This document shows, one piece after another, positions 17,287 through 26,136 of a stretch of DNA of 64,000 nucleotides. The stretch is from Luteimonas viscosa. GTDB lineage: Bacteria; Pseudomonadota; Gammaproteobacteria; Xanthomonadales; Xanthomonadaceae. The translations under genes were made by a program, and so were the position numbers. The stretch spans positions 3,141,248 to 3,205,247 of the forward strand of contig NZ_VTFT01000001.1 of assembly GCF_008244685.1 (NCBI RefSeq). Direction: 5' to 3'. Each line of letters opens with the position of its first letter. Position 1 is the first letter of the stretch. The notes under the pieces are model-generated. The model was not told the origin of the DNA. It saw only the letters and a list, made by a program, of their open reading frames with translations, and searched no databases.

Positions 17287-18104
17287 GGTCCGGAAAATGG
17301 GGGAGGCGCGGCGATCCAGGCGTGGTCGGGATCGTTGCGGAACAGCCAGCGCCGCTCGGGGCCGGCCATCACGTTGAGGTAGTAGAGGTCGTAGCCGTGC
17401 GCCGCGCCGACGGGGTGGTAGCCGCGGGGCACCAGCACCACGTCGCCGTCCTCGACCGCGATCGCCTCGTCGAGCGAGCGATCGGCGGTGTACACGCGCT
17501 GGAACGCGAAGCCCTGCCGCGGCTGCGTACGGTGGTAGTAGGTTTCCTCGAGGATGCTTTCCTCGCCGGGCGTCGCGGTGTCGTGCTTGTGCGGCGGATA
17601 GCTCGACCAGTGGCCGGCGGGCGTGACCACTTCGACCACCAGCAGGCCGTCGGCGGCTTCGGTTTCCGGCAGGATGTTGCGCACGTAGCGGGTGTTGGTG
17701 CCGTTGCCGCGGACCTCGCGCGACATGTCGGCGTCGCCGATCGGGCGCGCCGCACCCGTGCCGCTCCCCGGCGCGGTACAGATGGCGAGTTCGACATCGC
17801 CCTGCGCGACGACCGCGTACGGCAGGCCGGCAGGCACGTACACCGCGCCCGGCGCGCGATCCTCGAACGGGGAAGCGCGACCGCCCACGTTCCCGAATCG
17901 CTGGTCGCCGGCCACGATGTCCGCGGAGCCGGCGACCAGGACCAGGCAGGCTTCGCGTCCCGCCTCGCCGCCTTCGTGGCGCTGTCCCGCCGTCAGTTTC
18001 ACGACCTTGAATCCGACATGCGACCAGCCGGCGCTCGCCGGCGTCACGACGAGCACCGTGCCATCGTCGCCGGGCGCCTGCGGGCGGATGCGCAATCTCG
18101 ACAT
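17283..18104 (-). CDS. iolB: 5-deoxy-glucuronate isomerase
   Basis: Converts 5-deoxy-D-glucuronate to 2-deoxy-5-keto-D-gluconate. 273 aa, a bicupin fold. The metal site lies in the second cupin: YPPHKHDT and LEETYYH, with a later H in RGYHPV. The YDLYYLNVMAGPERRWLF end is characteristic of the family. The start at 18104 overlaps the iolE stop. A longer frame from 18371 is only read-through into iolE and was not used. Confidence 0.96.
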   Translation of the reverse strand: MSRLRIRPQAPGDDGTVLVVTPASAGWSHVGFKVVKLTAGQRHEGGEAGREACLVLVAGSADIVAGDQRFGNVGGRASPFEDRAPGAVYVPAGLPYAVVAQGDVELAICTAPGSGTGAARPIGDADMSREVRGNGTNTRYVRNILPETEAADGLLVVEVVTPAGHWSSYPPHKHDTATPGEESILEETYYHRTQPRQGFAFQRVYTADRSLDEAIAVEDGDVVLVPRGYHPVGAAHGYDLYYLNVMAGPERRWLFRNDPDHAWIAAPPPFSGP

Positions 18105-18994
18105 CAGGTCAATCCCGCCCGCGCGGCCTCGGTCTTCAACGTATGCAGTCCGAGCGCGGCATACGGCTTCGGGGCGGCGATCGCGGGATCCTGCTCGGCC
18201 TCGATCACGATCCAGCCGCTGTAGTCGATCTCGACCAGAGCGCGCATCACCGCGCCGTAGTCGATGCCGCCGTCGCCGGGCACGGTGAACATGCCGCCGA
18301 GCACGCCGTCGAGGAAACTCGAACCGCCGTCGCGCAGCCGGCGATACGCCTCCGCGCGGAAATCCTTGCAATGCACATGTGCGATCCGCGCCGGATGCTG
18401 GCGGATCACCTGCAGGTAGTCGACCCCGCCGAGCGCGGCATGACCTGTGTCGAGCGTGAAGCCGACAGACGGCCCGGTGTGGCGGATGAAGGCCTCCATG
18501 TCGGACGCGCGTTCGACCACGGTGCCGAGGTGGTGGTGATAGGCGAACTTCAGGCCCTGCGAGTGGATGTAGTCGGCCACGCCGGTCATGCGCGCGCCGA
18601 ACTGCGGCCAGTCGCCATCGGCGAGCTGCGGCGTGCCGGTCAGCGGAACGCTGCGATCGCCATGCACGGCGTTGCTGGTCTCGGCGAAGACGAAGACCTG
18701 GCTTCCCATCGCCTTGAGCAACTGCAGGTGGGGCTGCAGCGCGGCGATCTCGGCATCGGCGTCGCGCACCAGCAGCGAACCGCTGTACCAGCCGCCGATC
18801 AGGTCGAGGCCGTACGAATCCAGCAACGGCTTGAGCGCCGCCGCGTCGCGCGGGAACTTGCCGCCGAGCTCGACGCCTTCGAAGCCGACGTCGCGGATGT
18901 CGGCGAGGATGCTCTCCAGCGGCGTGTCGCCGCCAAGTTCGGGCATGTCGTCGTTGGCCCAGGCGATGGGGCTGACCCCGAAGCGGATGCTCAT
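18104..18994 (-). CDS. iolE: 2-keto-myo-inositol (inosose) dehydratase
   Basis: Dehydrates scyllo-inosose to the diketone used by IolD. 296 aa, xylose-isomerase-like TIM barrel. Opening FGVSPIAWANDDMPELGG is the family signature. Metal ligands are in FEGVELGGKFP, YHHHLGTVVE, LDTGHAALGG and HVHCKDFR. ATGA overlaps on both sides join it to iolD and iolB. No iolI (inosose isomerase) is seen nearby. Confidence 0.96.
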   Translation of the reverse strand: MSIRFGVSPIAWANDDMPELGGDTPLESILADIRDVGFEGVELGGKFPRDAAALKPLLDSYGLDLIGGWYSGSLLVRDADAEIAALQPHLQLLKAMGSQVFVFAETSNAVHGDRSVPLTGTPQLADGDWPQFGARMTGVADYIHSQGLKFAYHHHLGTVVERASDMEAFIRHTGPSVGFTLDTGHAALGGVDYLQVIRQHPARIAHVHCKDFRAEAYRRLRDGGSSFLDGVLGGMFTVPGDGGIDYGAVMRALVEIDYSGWIVIEAEQDPAIAAPKPYAALGLHTLKTEAARAGLT

Positions 18995-20841
18995 GACAGG
19001 TTTCTCTTCATGCGGATGCGTTGCTCGTAGTCGCGTCGCGCGGCGTTGACTTCGGGGCGGTCGGAGACTTCGGGCACGGCGACGTCCCACCACCAGCCGC
19101 CGGCTTCGGTGGTCTTGAGCGGGTCGGTGTCGATGACCACCATGCTGCTGCGGTCGGCGCCGCGCGCGCGTGCCAGCGCTGCGCGCAGTTCTCCGAGGTT
19201 CGCGACCTTCTCGCCATGCGCTCCGAGGCTGCGCGCATGCGCGGCGAAGTCGATGTCGGGCAGCGTCGCATGACGCGAATCGGCCAGCAGGTTGTTGAAA
19301 CCGGGGCTGCCGGTGGCCTGCTGCAGGCGGTTGATGCAGCCGAACCCGCGGTTGTCGAGCAGCACGACGATCAGCTTGTGGCCCAGCATCACCGACGTGG
19401 CGAGTTCGGAGTTCGCCATCAGGTAGCTGCCGTCGCCGACCATCACCACCACGTCGCGGTCGGGTGCTGCGAGCTTCACGCCGAGTCCGCCGGCGATCTC
19501 GTAACCCATGCACGAATAGCCGTATTCGAGATGGTAGCCGTCGCTGCGGGTGGTGCGCCACAGCTTGTGCAGTTCGCCCGGCAGCCCGCCCGCGGCGCAG
19601 ACCACGATGGCGTGATCGTCGAATGCCGACTGCACCGCTCCGATGACCTGGGCGTCACTGGGCAGCGTGGTGGTGTCGTCGCCGCGCGTGGCCGCGTCGA
19701 CGGCGGTGTTCCAGGCCGCGACAGCGTCGCGGTCGATGCCATCGCCCTGCGAACGCCAGCCGCGCAGGGCGGCATCGAGTGTCTCGAGGACTGCGGCTGC
19801 ATCGCCGACCACCGGAAAGGCGCCGTGCTTGTGGGCGTCGAAGGCCTGCACGTTGACCTGGAACAGGCGCGCATCCGGGAACAGGCTGCGCGAGCCTGTG
19901 GTGAAGTCCTGCAGCCGCGTCCCGATGCCGACGACGACATCGGCCCCGCTCGCGGCAGCGTTCGCCGCGCTCGATCCGGTGACGCCTATGGATCCGAGCG
20001 CGTTCGGATGGTTCCACGGCAACGCGCCCTTGCCTGCCTGCGTTTCTGCGACCGGCAGCCCGGTGCGTTCCGCGAACGTCGCGAGCGCGTTCCCGGCACC
20101 GCTGTAGAGCACGCCGCCGCCAGCGACCAGCAGGGGGCGCTCCGCATCGCGCAAGGCCGCGACCAGCGCTTCGAGTTCGCGCGGGTCGGCCGGCTGCCTG
20201 CGTGGATGCCAGACGCGGCGGGAGAAGAAGTCCGCGGGAAAGTCGAAGGCTTCCGCCTGCACGTCCTGGCAGAACGCCAGCGTTGCCGGCCCGCAGGTGG
20301 CGGGGTCGAGCAGTGTCGCCAGCGCTTTCGGCAGCGTATCGAGGATCTGTTCCGGTCGCGTGATGCGGTCGAAGTAGCGCGATACCGGACGGAAGCAGTC
20401 GTTGACCGATACCGTGCCGTCGCCGAAGTCCTCGAGCTGCTGCAGCACCGGGTCGGGGCGACGGCTCGCATAGACATCGCCCGGCAGCAGCAGCACCGGC
20501 AACCGGTTGACGTGCGCGAGCGCGGCCGCAGTCACCAGGTTGGTCGCGCCGGGTCCGATGGACGTGGTGCAGACCATCGCGCGGCGGCGGCGCATCTGCT
20601 TCGCGTAGGCGATGGCGGCATGCGCCATGCCCTGTTCGTTGTGCGCGCGGAAGGTCGGCAGCGCGTCGCCCGCTGCGTGCAGCGCCTCGCCCATGGCGGC
20701 GACGTTGCCGTGGCCGAAGATCGCCCATGCCCCGGCGAAGTAGGGGACTTCGCTGCCATCGACGACGACGTGCTGCGACGTGAGCCAGAGGACGGTGGCC
20801 TGGGCGGCGGTGAGACGGATGGTCTGCGGGTCGGTCGTCAT
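18991..20841 (-). CDS. iolD: 3D-(3,5/4)-trihydroxycyclohexane-1,2-dione hydrolase
   Basis: Ring-opening step of inositol catabolism; a thiamine-diphosphate enzyme of 616 aa, related to acetolactate synthase. The N-terminal ThDP domain has YFAGAWAIFGHGNVAAMGEA with the catalytic Glu in FRAHNEQGMAHAAIA. The C-terminal ThDP-binding motif is VGDGSYLMANSELATSVML (about 465-485), followed by LDNRGFGCINRLQ. The start at 20841 lies 1 nt after the iolC stop. The in-frame extension to 20985 runs inside iolC and was rejected. Confidence 0.96.
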   Translation of the reverse strand: MTTDPQTIRLTAAQATVLWLTSQHVVVDGSEVPYFAGAWAIFGHGNVAAMGEALHAAGDALPTFRAHNEQGMAHAAIAYAKQMRRRRAMVCTTSIGPGATNLVTAAALAHVNRLPVLLLPGDVYASRRPDPVLQQLEDFGDGTVSVNDCFRPVSRYFDRITRPEQILDTLPKALATLLDPATCGPATLAFCQDVQAEAFDFPADFFSRRVWHPRRQPADPRELEALVAALRDAERPLLVAGGGVLYSGAGNALATFAERTGLPVAETQAGKGALPWNHPNALGSIGVTGSSAANAAASGADVVVGIGTRLQDFTTGSRSLFPDARLFQVNVQAFDAHKHGAFPVVGDAAAVLETLDAALRGWRSQGDGIDRDAVAAWNTAVDAATRGDDTTTLPSDAQVIGAVQSAFDDHAIVVCAAGGLPGELHKLWRTTRSDGYHLEYGYSCMGYEIAGGLGVKLAAPDRDVVVMVGDGSYLMANSELATSVMLGHKLIVVLLDNRGFGCINRLQQATGSPGFNNLLADSRHATLPDIDFAAHARSLGAHGEKVANLGELRAALARARGADRSSMVVIDTDPLKTTEAGGWWWDVAVPEVSDRPEVNAARRDYEQRIRMKRNLS

Positions 20842-20842
20842 G

Positions 20843-22780
20843 TCAGGCAGTCTCGCGGATCGCCTGCGATCGCGCCCGTTGCTTCGCGTCACGCCAGGCG
20901 TCGACCAGGACAGAGAAGCGTCGCGCCAGGTCCGCCACGGCGGCTTCGTCCGCGATCTCGCCGGCCAGCCAGCGCTGTGCGGCATCGGCGAAGATCGTGC
21001 GGCCCACCGCGAAGCCCTTGACGATCGGCGCCTGCGCGCTCGCCTCGAACGAGGCGATCAGTTCGTCCTCGGGAGCCGACAGGCCAAGCAACACCACGCC
21101 GCGGCAATGCGGATCGTTGCGGACGATGGCGTCCTCGATGTTGCGCCATGCAGCGGCCCGGTCGTCCGGTTCCAGCTTCCACCAGTCCGGACGGATGCCC
21201 AGGTCGTAGAGGCGCTGGATCGCGCGCGCGGCGGTATCGTCGGCGACCTCGCCATTGCGCGAGGCGATGATCTCCACCAGCAGTTCGTGGCGGGTCTTGC
21301 GCGTCGCATCCGCGAGGCGCAGCAACTGCCGTTCCTGTCGCTCGCGCAGGGCCTGCGGATCGTCGGGGTGGTAGAAGGCCAGGCACTTGACCACGTGGTT
21401 CGCCGGCCAGGTCGCGAGTTCGGTCGCCACGTCCGGCGAGGATTCGAACTCGAGCGGGCACGAGCCGGGTAACTCGATCGGACGGCCGATCCAGTAGGGG
21501 GCGGTAGCGGCAGCCTCGAGCGCCCGCGCGCCGTAGCGACCGTCGAGCAGCACGCCGAACGAGGGATCGCCCTTGGCGACCCGGTCCACCGCCTGCAGCG
21601 CGAGCGACTTGAACCCGGCGATGCGCCCGGGATCCGCGCCCACCTGGCTGCACAGCGCTTCGAACTGGCTGCGATGGTCCATCGCCAGAACGGTCAGCGC
21701 CGGATAGTCGCTCGCGCGCGTGGTCGCCCAGTGCAGGTGTTCCAGCGCAGCATCCTCGCGCAACCGGAATGGCCGTTCGCCACCGTGAAGGAAGGCCTGC
21801 AGCTCCTCCCACGTCGCCATCGCCGGCGAGCAGCCGTGGCGCGAAACCACGATCGCGCCGCAGGCGTTGGCCCAGGCGCAGCAGTCCTCGAGCGGCGCAT
21901 CGCGCAGCCAGCCACGCAGGAAGCCGGCCATGAACGCGTCGCCCGCTCCCAGCACATTGAATACTTCCACCGGGAAGCCGCGGCCGACGACGCCGTCGTC
22001 GAGCGATGCCGGGATCGCGCCCGGGAACGCACTGCATCCGTCGGCGCCGCGCTTGCACACGAGCAAGGCGTTCGTGCGTGCACGGATCGCGCGCAGCGCG
22101 GCGAGGGTATCGGTATCGCCGCCGAGGATGTGCACCTCTTCCTCGGTGCCGACGATCAGGTCGCACAGCGGCAACACCTGCTGCAGTCGTTCGGTGACGG
22201 CGGTGTCGGCGACGAAGCGGTTCTCGCCCGCGTCCTTGCCGGTCAGTCCCCACAGCACCGGGCGATAGTCGATGTCGAACACGATCCGGCCGCCGTTCGC
22301 TCGCACGATCGCGCAGGCTTTCATGGATGCCGCGAACACCTCCGGCTGCGACAGGTGGGTACCGTTGATCAGCACCGCCTGTGCAGACCGGATGAAGTCG
22401 GGATCGACGTCGGCCTCGCACAGCGCCATGTCGGCGCAGTTCTCGCGATAGAAGATCAGCGGGAACGTGTCCGGGTCGCGGATGCCGAGCAGGACCAGCG
22501 CGGTCAGCCGTTCCGGGTCGACGGCGACGCCGCGCGTGTCCACGCCCTCGCGGGCGAGCTGTTCGCGGATGAAGCGTCCGCAGTGATCGTTGCCGACCCG
22601 CGTCAGCAGGCCGGTCCGCAGCCCCAGACGCGAACCGCCGACCGCGGTATTGGTGGGACTGCCGCCGATGTACTTGGCGAAGGACAGCATGTCCTCCAGC
22701 CGACCGCCGGTCTGTTCGCCATACAGGTCGATGCTGGAACGCCCGATCGCGATCAGATCCAACCCGTCCGTGCTCGCCAT
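20843..22780 (-). CDS. iolC: 5-dehydro-2-deoxygluconokinase fused to a DUF2090 aldolase-like domain
   Basis: A 645-aa two-domain protein. Residues 1-325 are a PfkB/ribokinase-type sugar kinase (GGSPTNTAVGGSRLG early; anion-hole motif NVLGAGDAFMAGF near 275) that phosphorylates 2-deoxy-5-keto-gluconate. Residues about 335-640 form a DUF2090 domain (VLAMDHRSQFEALC, KCLAFYHPDD, VKGFAVGRTIFADAA), a TIM-barrel thought to act as the next-step aldolase (IolJ role). Such fusions are known in Proteobacteria, and no separate iolJ is seen here, which supports the idea. First gene of the long iol operon; GGGAG lies upstream of the ATG, and a promoter with operator lies about 45-75 bp upstream. Confidence 0.94.
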   Translation of the reverse strand: MASTDGLDLIAIGRSSIDLYGEQTGGRLEDMLSFAKYIGGSPTNTAVGGSRLGLRTGLLTRVGNDHCGRFIREQLAREGVDTRGVAVDPERLTALVLLGIRDPDTFPLIFYRENCADMALCEADVDPDFIRSAQAVLINGTHLSQPEVFAASMKACAIVRANGGRIVFDIDYRPVLWGLTGKDAGENRFVADTAVTERLQQVLPLCDLIVGTEEEVHILGGDTDTLAALRAIRARTNALLVCKRGADGCSAFPGAIPASLDDGVVGRGFPVEVFNVLGAGDAFMAGFLRGWLRDAPLEDCCAWANACGAIVVSRHGCSPAMATWEELQAFLHGGERPFRLREDAALEHLHWATTRASDYPALTVLAMDHRSQFEALCSQVGADPGRIAGFKSLALQAVDRVAKGDPSFGVLLDGRYGARALEAAATAPYWIGRPIELPGSCPLEFESSPDVATELATWPANHVVKCLAFYHPDDPQALRERQERQLLRLADATRKTRHELLVEIIASRNGEVADDTAARAIQRLYDLGIRPDWWKLEPDDRAAAWRNIEDAIVRNDPHCRGVVLLGLSAPEDELIASFEASAQAPIVKGFAVGRTIFADAAQRWLAGEIADEAAVADLARRFSVLVDAWRDAKQRARSQAIRETA

Positions 22781-22823
22781 CGCCGATCGTCTCCCGCCCA
22801 GGCGGCATCCGGCCCGGTGTTTG

Positions 22824-22855
22824 TAAAATCTATTCTATTTTATGATCTATGGCAA
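22824..22855 (-). promoter_or_regulatory. iolC promoter with palindromic operator
   Basis: On the minus strand a -35 TTGCCA (22850-22855), 17-bp spacer and -10 TAGATT (22827-22832). Over the -10 and spacer lies the inverted repeat TAAAATCTATTCTATTTTA (22824-22842), which contains ATTCTATTT, a word also found at the iolG and receptor/phytase promoters. The position suits repression by the adjacent RpiR-type regulator. The assignment is inference. Confidence 0.55.
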
Positions 22856-22863
22856 GATTCATT

Positions 22864-23757
22864 TCATTTTTTCGCGGTCCGCTTCTTCGCCCCCAGCGTC
22901 GATGCGTTGCGGGTCGTCGTCGCCGTGGAAAACGCGTATGAGATGACCAGCGCCTGGGCCAGGCACATGGACGTGGAAAGCGAGCGGAACTTGCGGATCT
23001 CCGCCTCCCTGACCTGCAGGACCAGCGACGCCGGCTTGGCGACCGGGCTGACCGGGCTGTCGCTGATCGACAGGACCTTGCAGCGGGCGTCGACGGCTGC
23101 GTCGATCAGGTGCACCGCTTCCTCCGCATAGGGCTGGTAGCTGACCACCAGCAGCAGGTCGTCGTGGGTGATGCCGTGGATCTGCTGGCGGGTCATGCCG
23201 CCGACGCTGTCGATGAACACCGTCTTCTTGTCGACCTGGTGCAGCGAATAGGCGAGGTAGGCGGCCACCGGGAAGGAGCGCCGGAAGCCCGCGACGTAGA
23301 CGGTGCCCGCCTGCGCGATCAGTTTCACCGCCTCCGTGAGCTGGCGCTTGTCGATGGCGTCGCCCAGGTGCTGAAGCGCCAGCACGTTGCCCTCGACGAA
23401 TTCCGCCAGCACCTGCGAGGGATCGCTGACGCGCTTGCCGTCGACGGCCTTGCTGAACTCGCGCACGCGCTCGCCATAGCCCAGCGAGGCGTTGGCCGAC
23501 AGCAGCCCGTCGCGGAACAGCCGCTGCATCTGGGTGGCGCCGTCGAAGCCGAACGACTTGGCGAAGCGCACGATCGCCGAGGGCTGCACGCCGCAGCGCT
23601 CCGACAGCACCGCGAGGGTTTCCAGCGCCACGGCGTTGGGCTCGTCGAGGATGTAGCGCGCGATCTGCTTGAGGCGTTTGCTGAGGCCGTCGTAGCGGGC
23701 GAGGATCGCGCTGCGCAGTTCCTCGGCGCTGGCGGGCGGGGTGGGATGTTCGGACAT
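22864..23757 (-). CDS. iolR: MurR/RpiR-family transcriptional regulator
   Basis: A 297-aa regulator. The N-terminal RpiR helix-turn-helix (about 10-85) includes LAVLSERCGVQPSAIVRFAKSFGFDG. The C-terminal SIS domain (about 125-270) holds AGFRRSFPVAAYLAYSL and VVSYQPYAEEAV, which bind a sugar phosphate or inositol-pathway intermediate. Regulators of this family control iol genes in alphaproteobacteria, and this one sits between iolC and the iolG pair. The start at 23757 gives a normal N-terminus; an in-frame extension to 24216 runs over the iolG gene and was rejected. Its likely targets carry the ATTCTATTT word. The gene symbol is by context. Confidence 0.9.
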   Translation of the reverse strand: MSEHPTPPASAEELRSAILARYDGLSKRLKQIARYILDEPNAVALETLAVLSERCGVQPSAIVRFAKSFGFDGATQMQRLFRDGLLSANASLGYGERVREFSKAVDGKRVSDPSQVLAEFVEGNVLALQHLGDAIDKRQLTEAVKLIAQAGTVYVAGFRRSFPVAAYLAYSLHQVDKKTVFIDSVGGMTRQQIHGITHDDLLLVVSYQPYAEEAVHLIDAAVDARCKVLSISDSPVSPVAKPASLVLQVREAEIRKFRSLSTSMCLAQALVISYAFSTATTTRNASTLGAKKRTAKK

Positions 23758-23837
23758 GCGGGCAGCCTCGGTCGGTTCTTCCCTGGGGTCGCAAGGAAGT
23801 GTCCGTGAAAAAATGGAATGCGGCCAGATTTCTGGAA

Positions 23838-23875
23838 ATTCTATTGCATTCTTATCTGGAACACATATTCTATTT
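23838..23875 (+). promoter_or_regulatory. iolG promoter with two ATTCTATT words
   Basis: -35 TTGCAT (23844-23849), 16-bp spacer, -10 TATTCT (23866-23871), 27 bp from the iolG ATG. ATTCTATTG (23838-23846) overlaps the -35 and ATTCTATTT (23867-23875) overlaps the -10; they are 29 bp apart start to start. The spacer is divergent from the RpiR regulator gene, so autoregulation is also possible. Confidence 0.5.
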
Positions 23876-23897
23876 GAAATCGCGGCGGGAGGGTCGC

Positions 23898-24896
23898 ATG
23901 CAACGGATCGACGTGGCCCTGGTCGGGGCCGGCCGCATGGGCCAGGTCCACGGGCCCAACGCCGCCAGAACGCCCGGACTGCGGCTGCGGTACGTGGTGG
24001 ACCCGCGTCCGCACGCGGCGTCGGCGATGGCGGCCGCCACCGGCGCCGAAGCCGCCACCCTGGACCAGGCCCTGTCCGATCCCGCCGTCGGCGCCGTGCT
24101 GGTCTGCAGTTCCACCGACCAGCACCTGGCGAATGCGCTGCAGGCGGTGGAAGCGGGCAAGGCGGTCTTCTGCGAGAAGCCGATCGACCTCGACCTGCAG
24201 AAGGCGCGGGCCGCACAGCCGCGCTTCGAAGGCGCGCGCTTCGTGCTCGGCTTCAACCGGCGCTACGACCCGCATTTCCTGGCGCTCAGGCAGCGCCTGG
24301 ACGCCGGCGCGGTCGGCCGGCTCGAAAGCCTGCACATCGTCAATCACGACCCGGCCGCCCCATCGGCGCATTTCATCCCCACCAGTGGCGGCCTGTTCAA
24401 GGACTTCACCATCCACGACCTCGACATGGCGCGCTGGATGCTGGGCGAGGAGCCGGTGGAAGTGTTCGCCACCGCGAGCTGCCTGGTCGATCCCGGGATC
24501 GGCCGGCAGGGCGACGTCGACACCGCGCGCACCGTGCTCCGGACGGCGTCGGGCAGGCTGTGCGTGATTTCCAACACCCGCCGCAGCGGCTACGGCTACG
24601 ACCAGCGCATCGAGGCGTTCGGCTCGACCGGCATGGCGACCGCCGGCAACGTCTCGCGCGATACCGTGCAGGTGTTCGACGAGCACGGTACGACGGCGGC
24701 GCCGATCGCCTATGCGTTCCCTGAGCGCTACGCCGAGTCCTACCGCGCGCAGATCGCGCATTTCGCCGAGGTTGCGCACGGGGCGGCGCGACCACGGACG
24801 CATTACGCCGACGGCATTGCCGCACTGGTGCTGGCCGAGGCCTGCCAGCGGTCGGTGCGCGAGGGCCGTTCCATCCGATTGCAGGAGCAAAGCTGA
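23898..24896 (+). CDS. iolG: Inositol 2-dehydrogenase (Gfo/Idh/MocA family), copy 1
   Basis: A 332-aa NAD-dependent oxidoreductase expected to oxidise myo-inositol to scyllo-inosose. The Rossmann motif is GAGRMGQVHG (residues about 8-17). The catalytic Lys is in CEKPIDLDL (about 94-102). The substrate-site block is GGLFKDFTIHDLDMARW (about 163-179), with the Asp and His of the family. GGGAGGG precedes the ATG. It overlaps copy 2 by 1 bp. D-chiro-inositol or scyllo-inositol specificity for one of the two copies is possible. Confidence 0.92.
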   Translation: MQRIDVALVGAGRMGQVHGPNAARTPGLRLRYVVDPRPHAASAMAAATGAEAATLDQALSDPAVGAVLVCSSTDQHLANALQAVEAGKAVFCEKPIDLDLQKARAAQPRFEGARFVLGFNRRYDPHFLALRQRLDAGAVGRLESLHIVNHDPAAPSAHFIPTSGGLFKDFTIHDLDMARWMLGEEPVEVFATASCLVDPGIGRQGDVDTARTVLRTASGRLCVISNTRRSGYGYDQRIEAFGSTGMATAGNVSRDTVQVFDEHGTTAAPIAYAFPERYAESYRAQIAHFAEVAHGAARPRTHYADGIAALVLAEACQRSVREGRSIRLQEQS

Positions 24897-25873
24897 TGTC
24901 GAAAGTCGCATTGATCGGTGCCGGTCGCATCGGCCGCATCCACGCCAGGAACGCGGCGCTGCACCCGCGCTTGGAGCTGGCTGCGGTGGTGGACCCGGTC
25001 ACCGCGTCGGCCGGATCGATCGCCGGTGAGTGGAACGCCCGGGTGAGCTCGCTGGAGGAGGTGCTTGCCGACGACACCATCGCCGGCGTCATCGTCGCAA
25101 GCTCGACGGATACGCACCTGGATTACAGCATCCGCGCAGCACAGGCAGGCAAGGCCGTCTTCTGCGAGAAGCCGATCGACCAGGACCTGCAGCGTGCCCG
25201 CGGCGCCGCCGGCGCGTTGCGGGAGGCGAGGCTGTTCCTGGCTTTCAACCGGCGCTTCGATCCGAACTTCCAGGCTCTCAAGGCGCGCCTGGATGACGGC
25301 GGGATCGGCAGCATCGAAAGCCTGCAGATCACTTCGAACGATCCCGCTCCACCGCCGCCCTCGTACATCGCGGTCTCCGGCGGCCTGTTCAAGGACATGG
25401 CCATCCACGATTTCGACATGGCGCGCTGGCTGCTGGGCGAGGAGGTCGCCGAGGTCTGGGCGGTGGGCAGCTGCCTCGTCGATCCGGAGATCGGCAGGTT
25501 GGGCGACGTCGATACCGCGCGCACCGTGCTGAAGACGGCATCGGGCAAGCTGTGCGTGATCTCCAACACCCGCCGCAGCGGCTACGGCTACGACCAGCGC
25601 ATCGAGGCCTATGCGTCGGCCGGCATGGTCCGCGCCGACAACGTCCTCGAAAGCACCGTGCAGGTGTTCGGCGAGAACGGCGCCGCCAGCGACCGGCTGC
25701 AGAACTTCTTCCTAGATCGATACGCCGAAGCCTACAGGCGCGAGATGGATCACTTCGCCGAGATACTCGACGGCGCGACGCCGTCGGTCGGCTATGCCGA
25801 CGGGGTCGCGGCACTGGCCCTGGCGGAAGCGGCAACCCGGTCGTCGAAGACCGGCGAGGTGGTCAGGCCCTGA
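24896..25873 (+). CDS. iolG: Inositol 2-dehydrogenase-like oxidoreductase, copy 2
   Basis: A 325-aa paralogue of the preceding gene, joined by TGATG overlap. Rossmann motif GAGRIGRIHA, catalytic Lys in CEKPIDQDL, substrate-site block GGLFKDMAIHDFDMARW. Long stretches are nearly the same in both copies (for example SNTRRSGYGYDQRIEA), so this is a tandem duplication. The 263-bp stretch after it (25874-26136) holds no further gene, only the terminator of the convergent receptor gene. Retention of both copies suggests different stereoisomers or direction of use. Confidence 0.9.
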   Translation: MSKVALIGAGRIGRIHARNAALHPRLELAAVVDPVTASAGSIAGEWNARVSSLEEVLADDTIAGVIVASSTDTHLDYSIRAAQAGKAVFCEKPIDQDLQRARGAAGALREARLFLAFNRRFDPNFQALKARLDDGGIGSIESLQITSNDPAPPPPSYIAVSGGLFKDMAIHDFDMARWLLGEEVAEVWAVGSCLVDPEIGRLGDVDTARTVLKTASGKLCVISNTRRSGYGYDQRIEAYASAGMVRADNVLESTVQVFGENGAASDRLQNFFLDRYAEAYRREMDHFAEILDGATPSVGYADGVAALALAEAATRSSKTGEVVRP

Positions 25874-26081
25874 CCGACCTCCACCGCTGCGGTTCCGGCG
25901 TTCCGCGAGCGTTCAACGCACGATGCTCGACCGCGCCGGGCGGTTCGTGCCGACCTTGATCGCGCACCGGCCCCGGCCGACGCGGCAAGCGATCCCCGGC
26001 CGCCGGGGCGCGGCGGCCGTCCGCAGGCACGACACCGGACTTCTCCAGCGCGAACCACCTCTCCCTCGTGAGAACAACCGG

Positions 26082-26110
26082 AAAAAAAAGCGGCGGCCAG
26101 TGGCCGCCGC
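26082..26110 (-). terminator. Rho-independent terminator of the second receptor
   Basis: On the minus strand GCGGCGGCC, loop ACT, GGCCGCCGC, then eight T (complement of A at 26082-26089). It lies 27 bp after the receptor stop codon. A textbook terminator; for the plus strand (iolG side) the T-run is missing. Confidence 0.9.
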
Positions 26111-26136
26111 TGGAGGTCGCTTGCGGCGCCTCGTCG

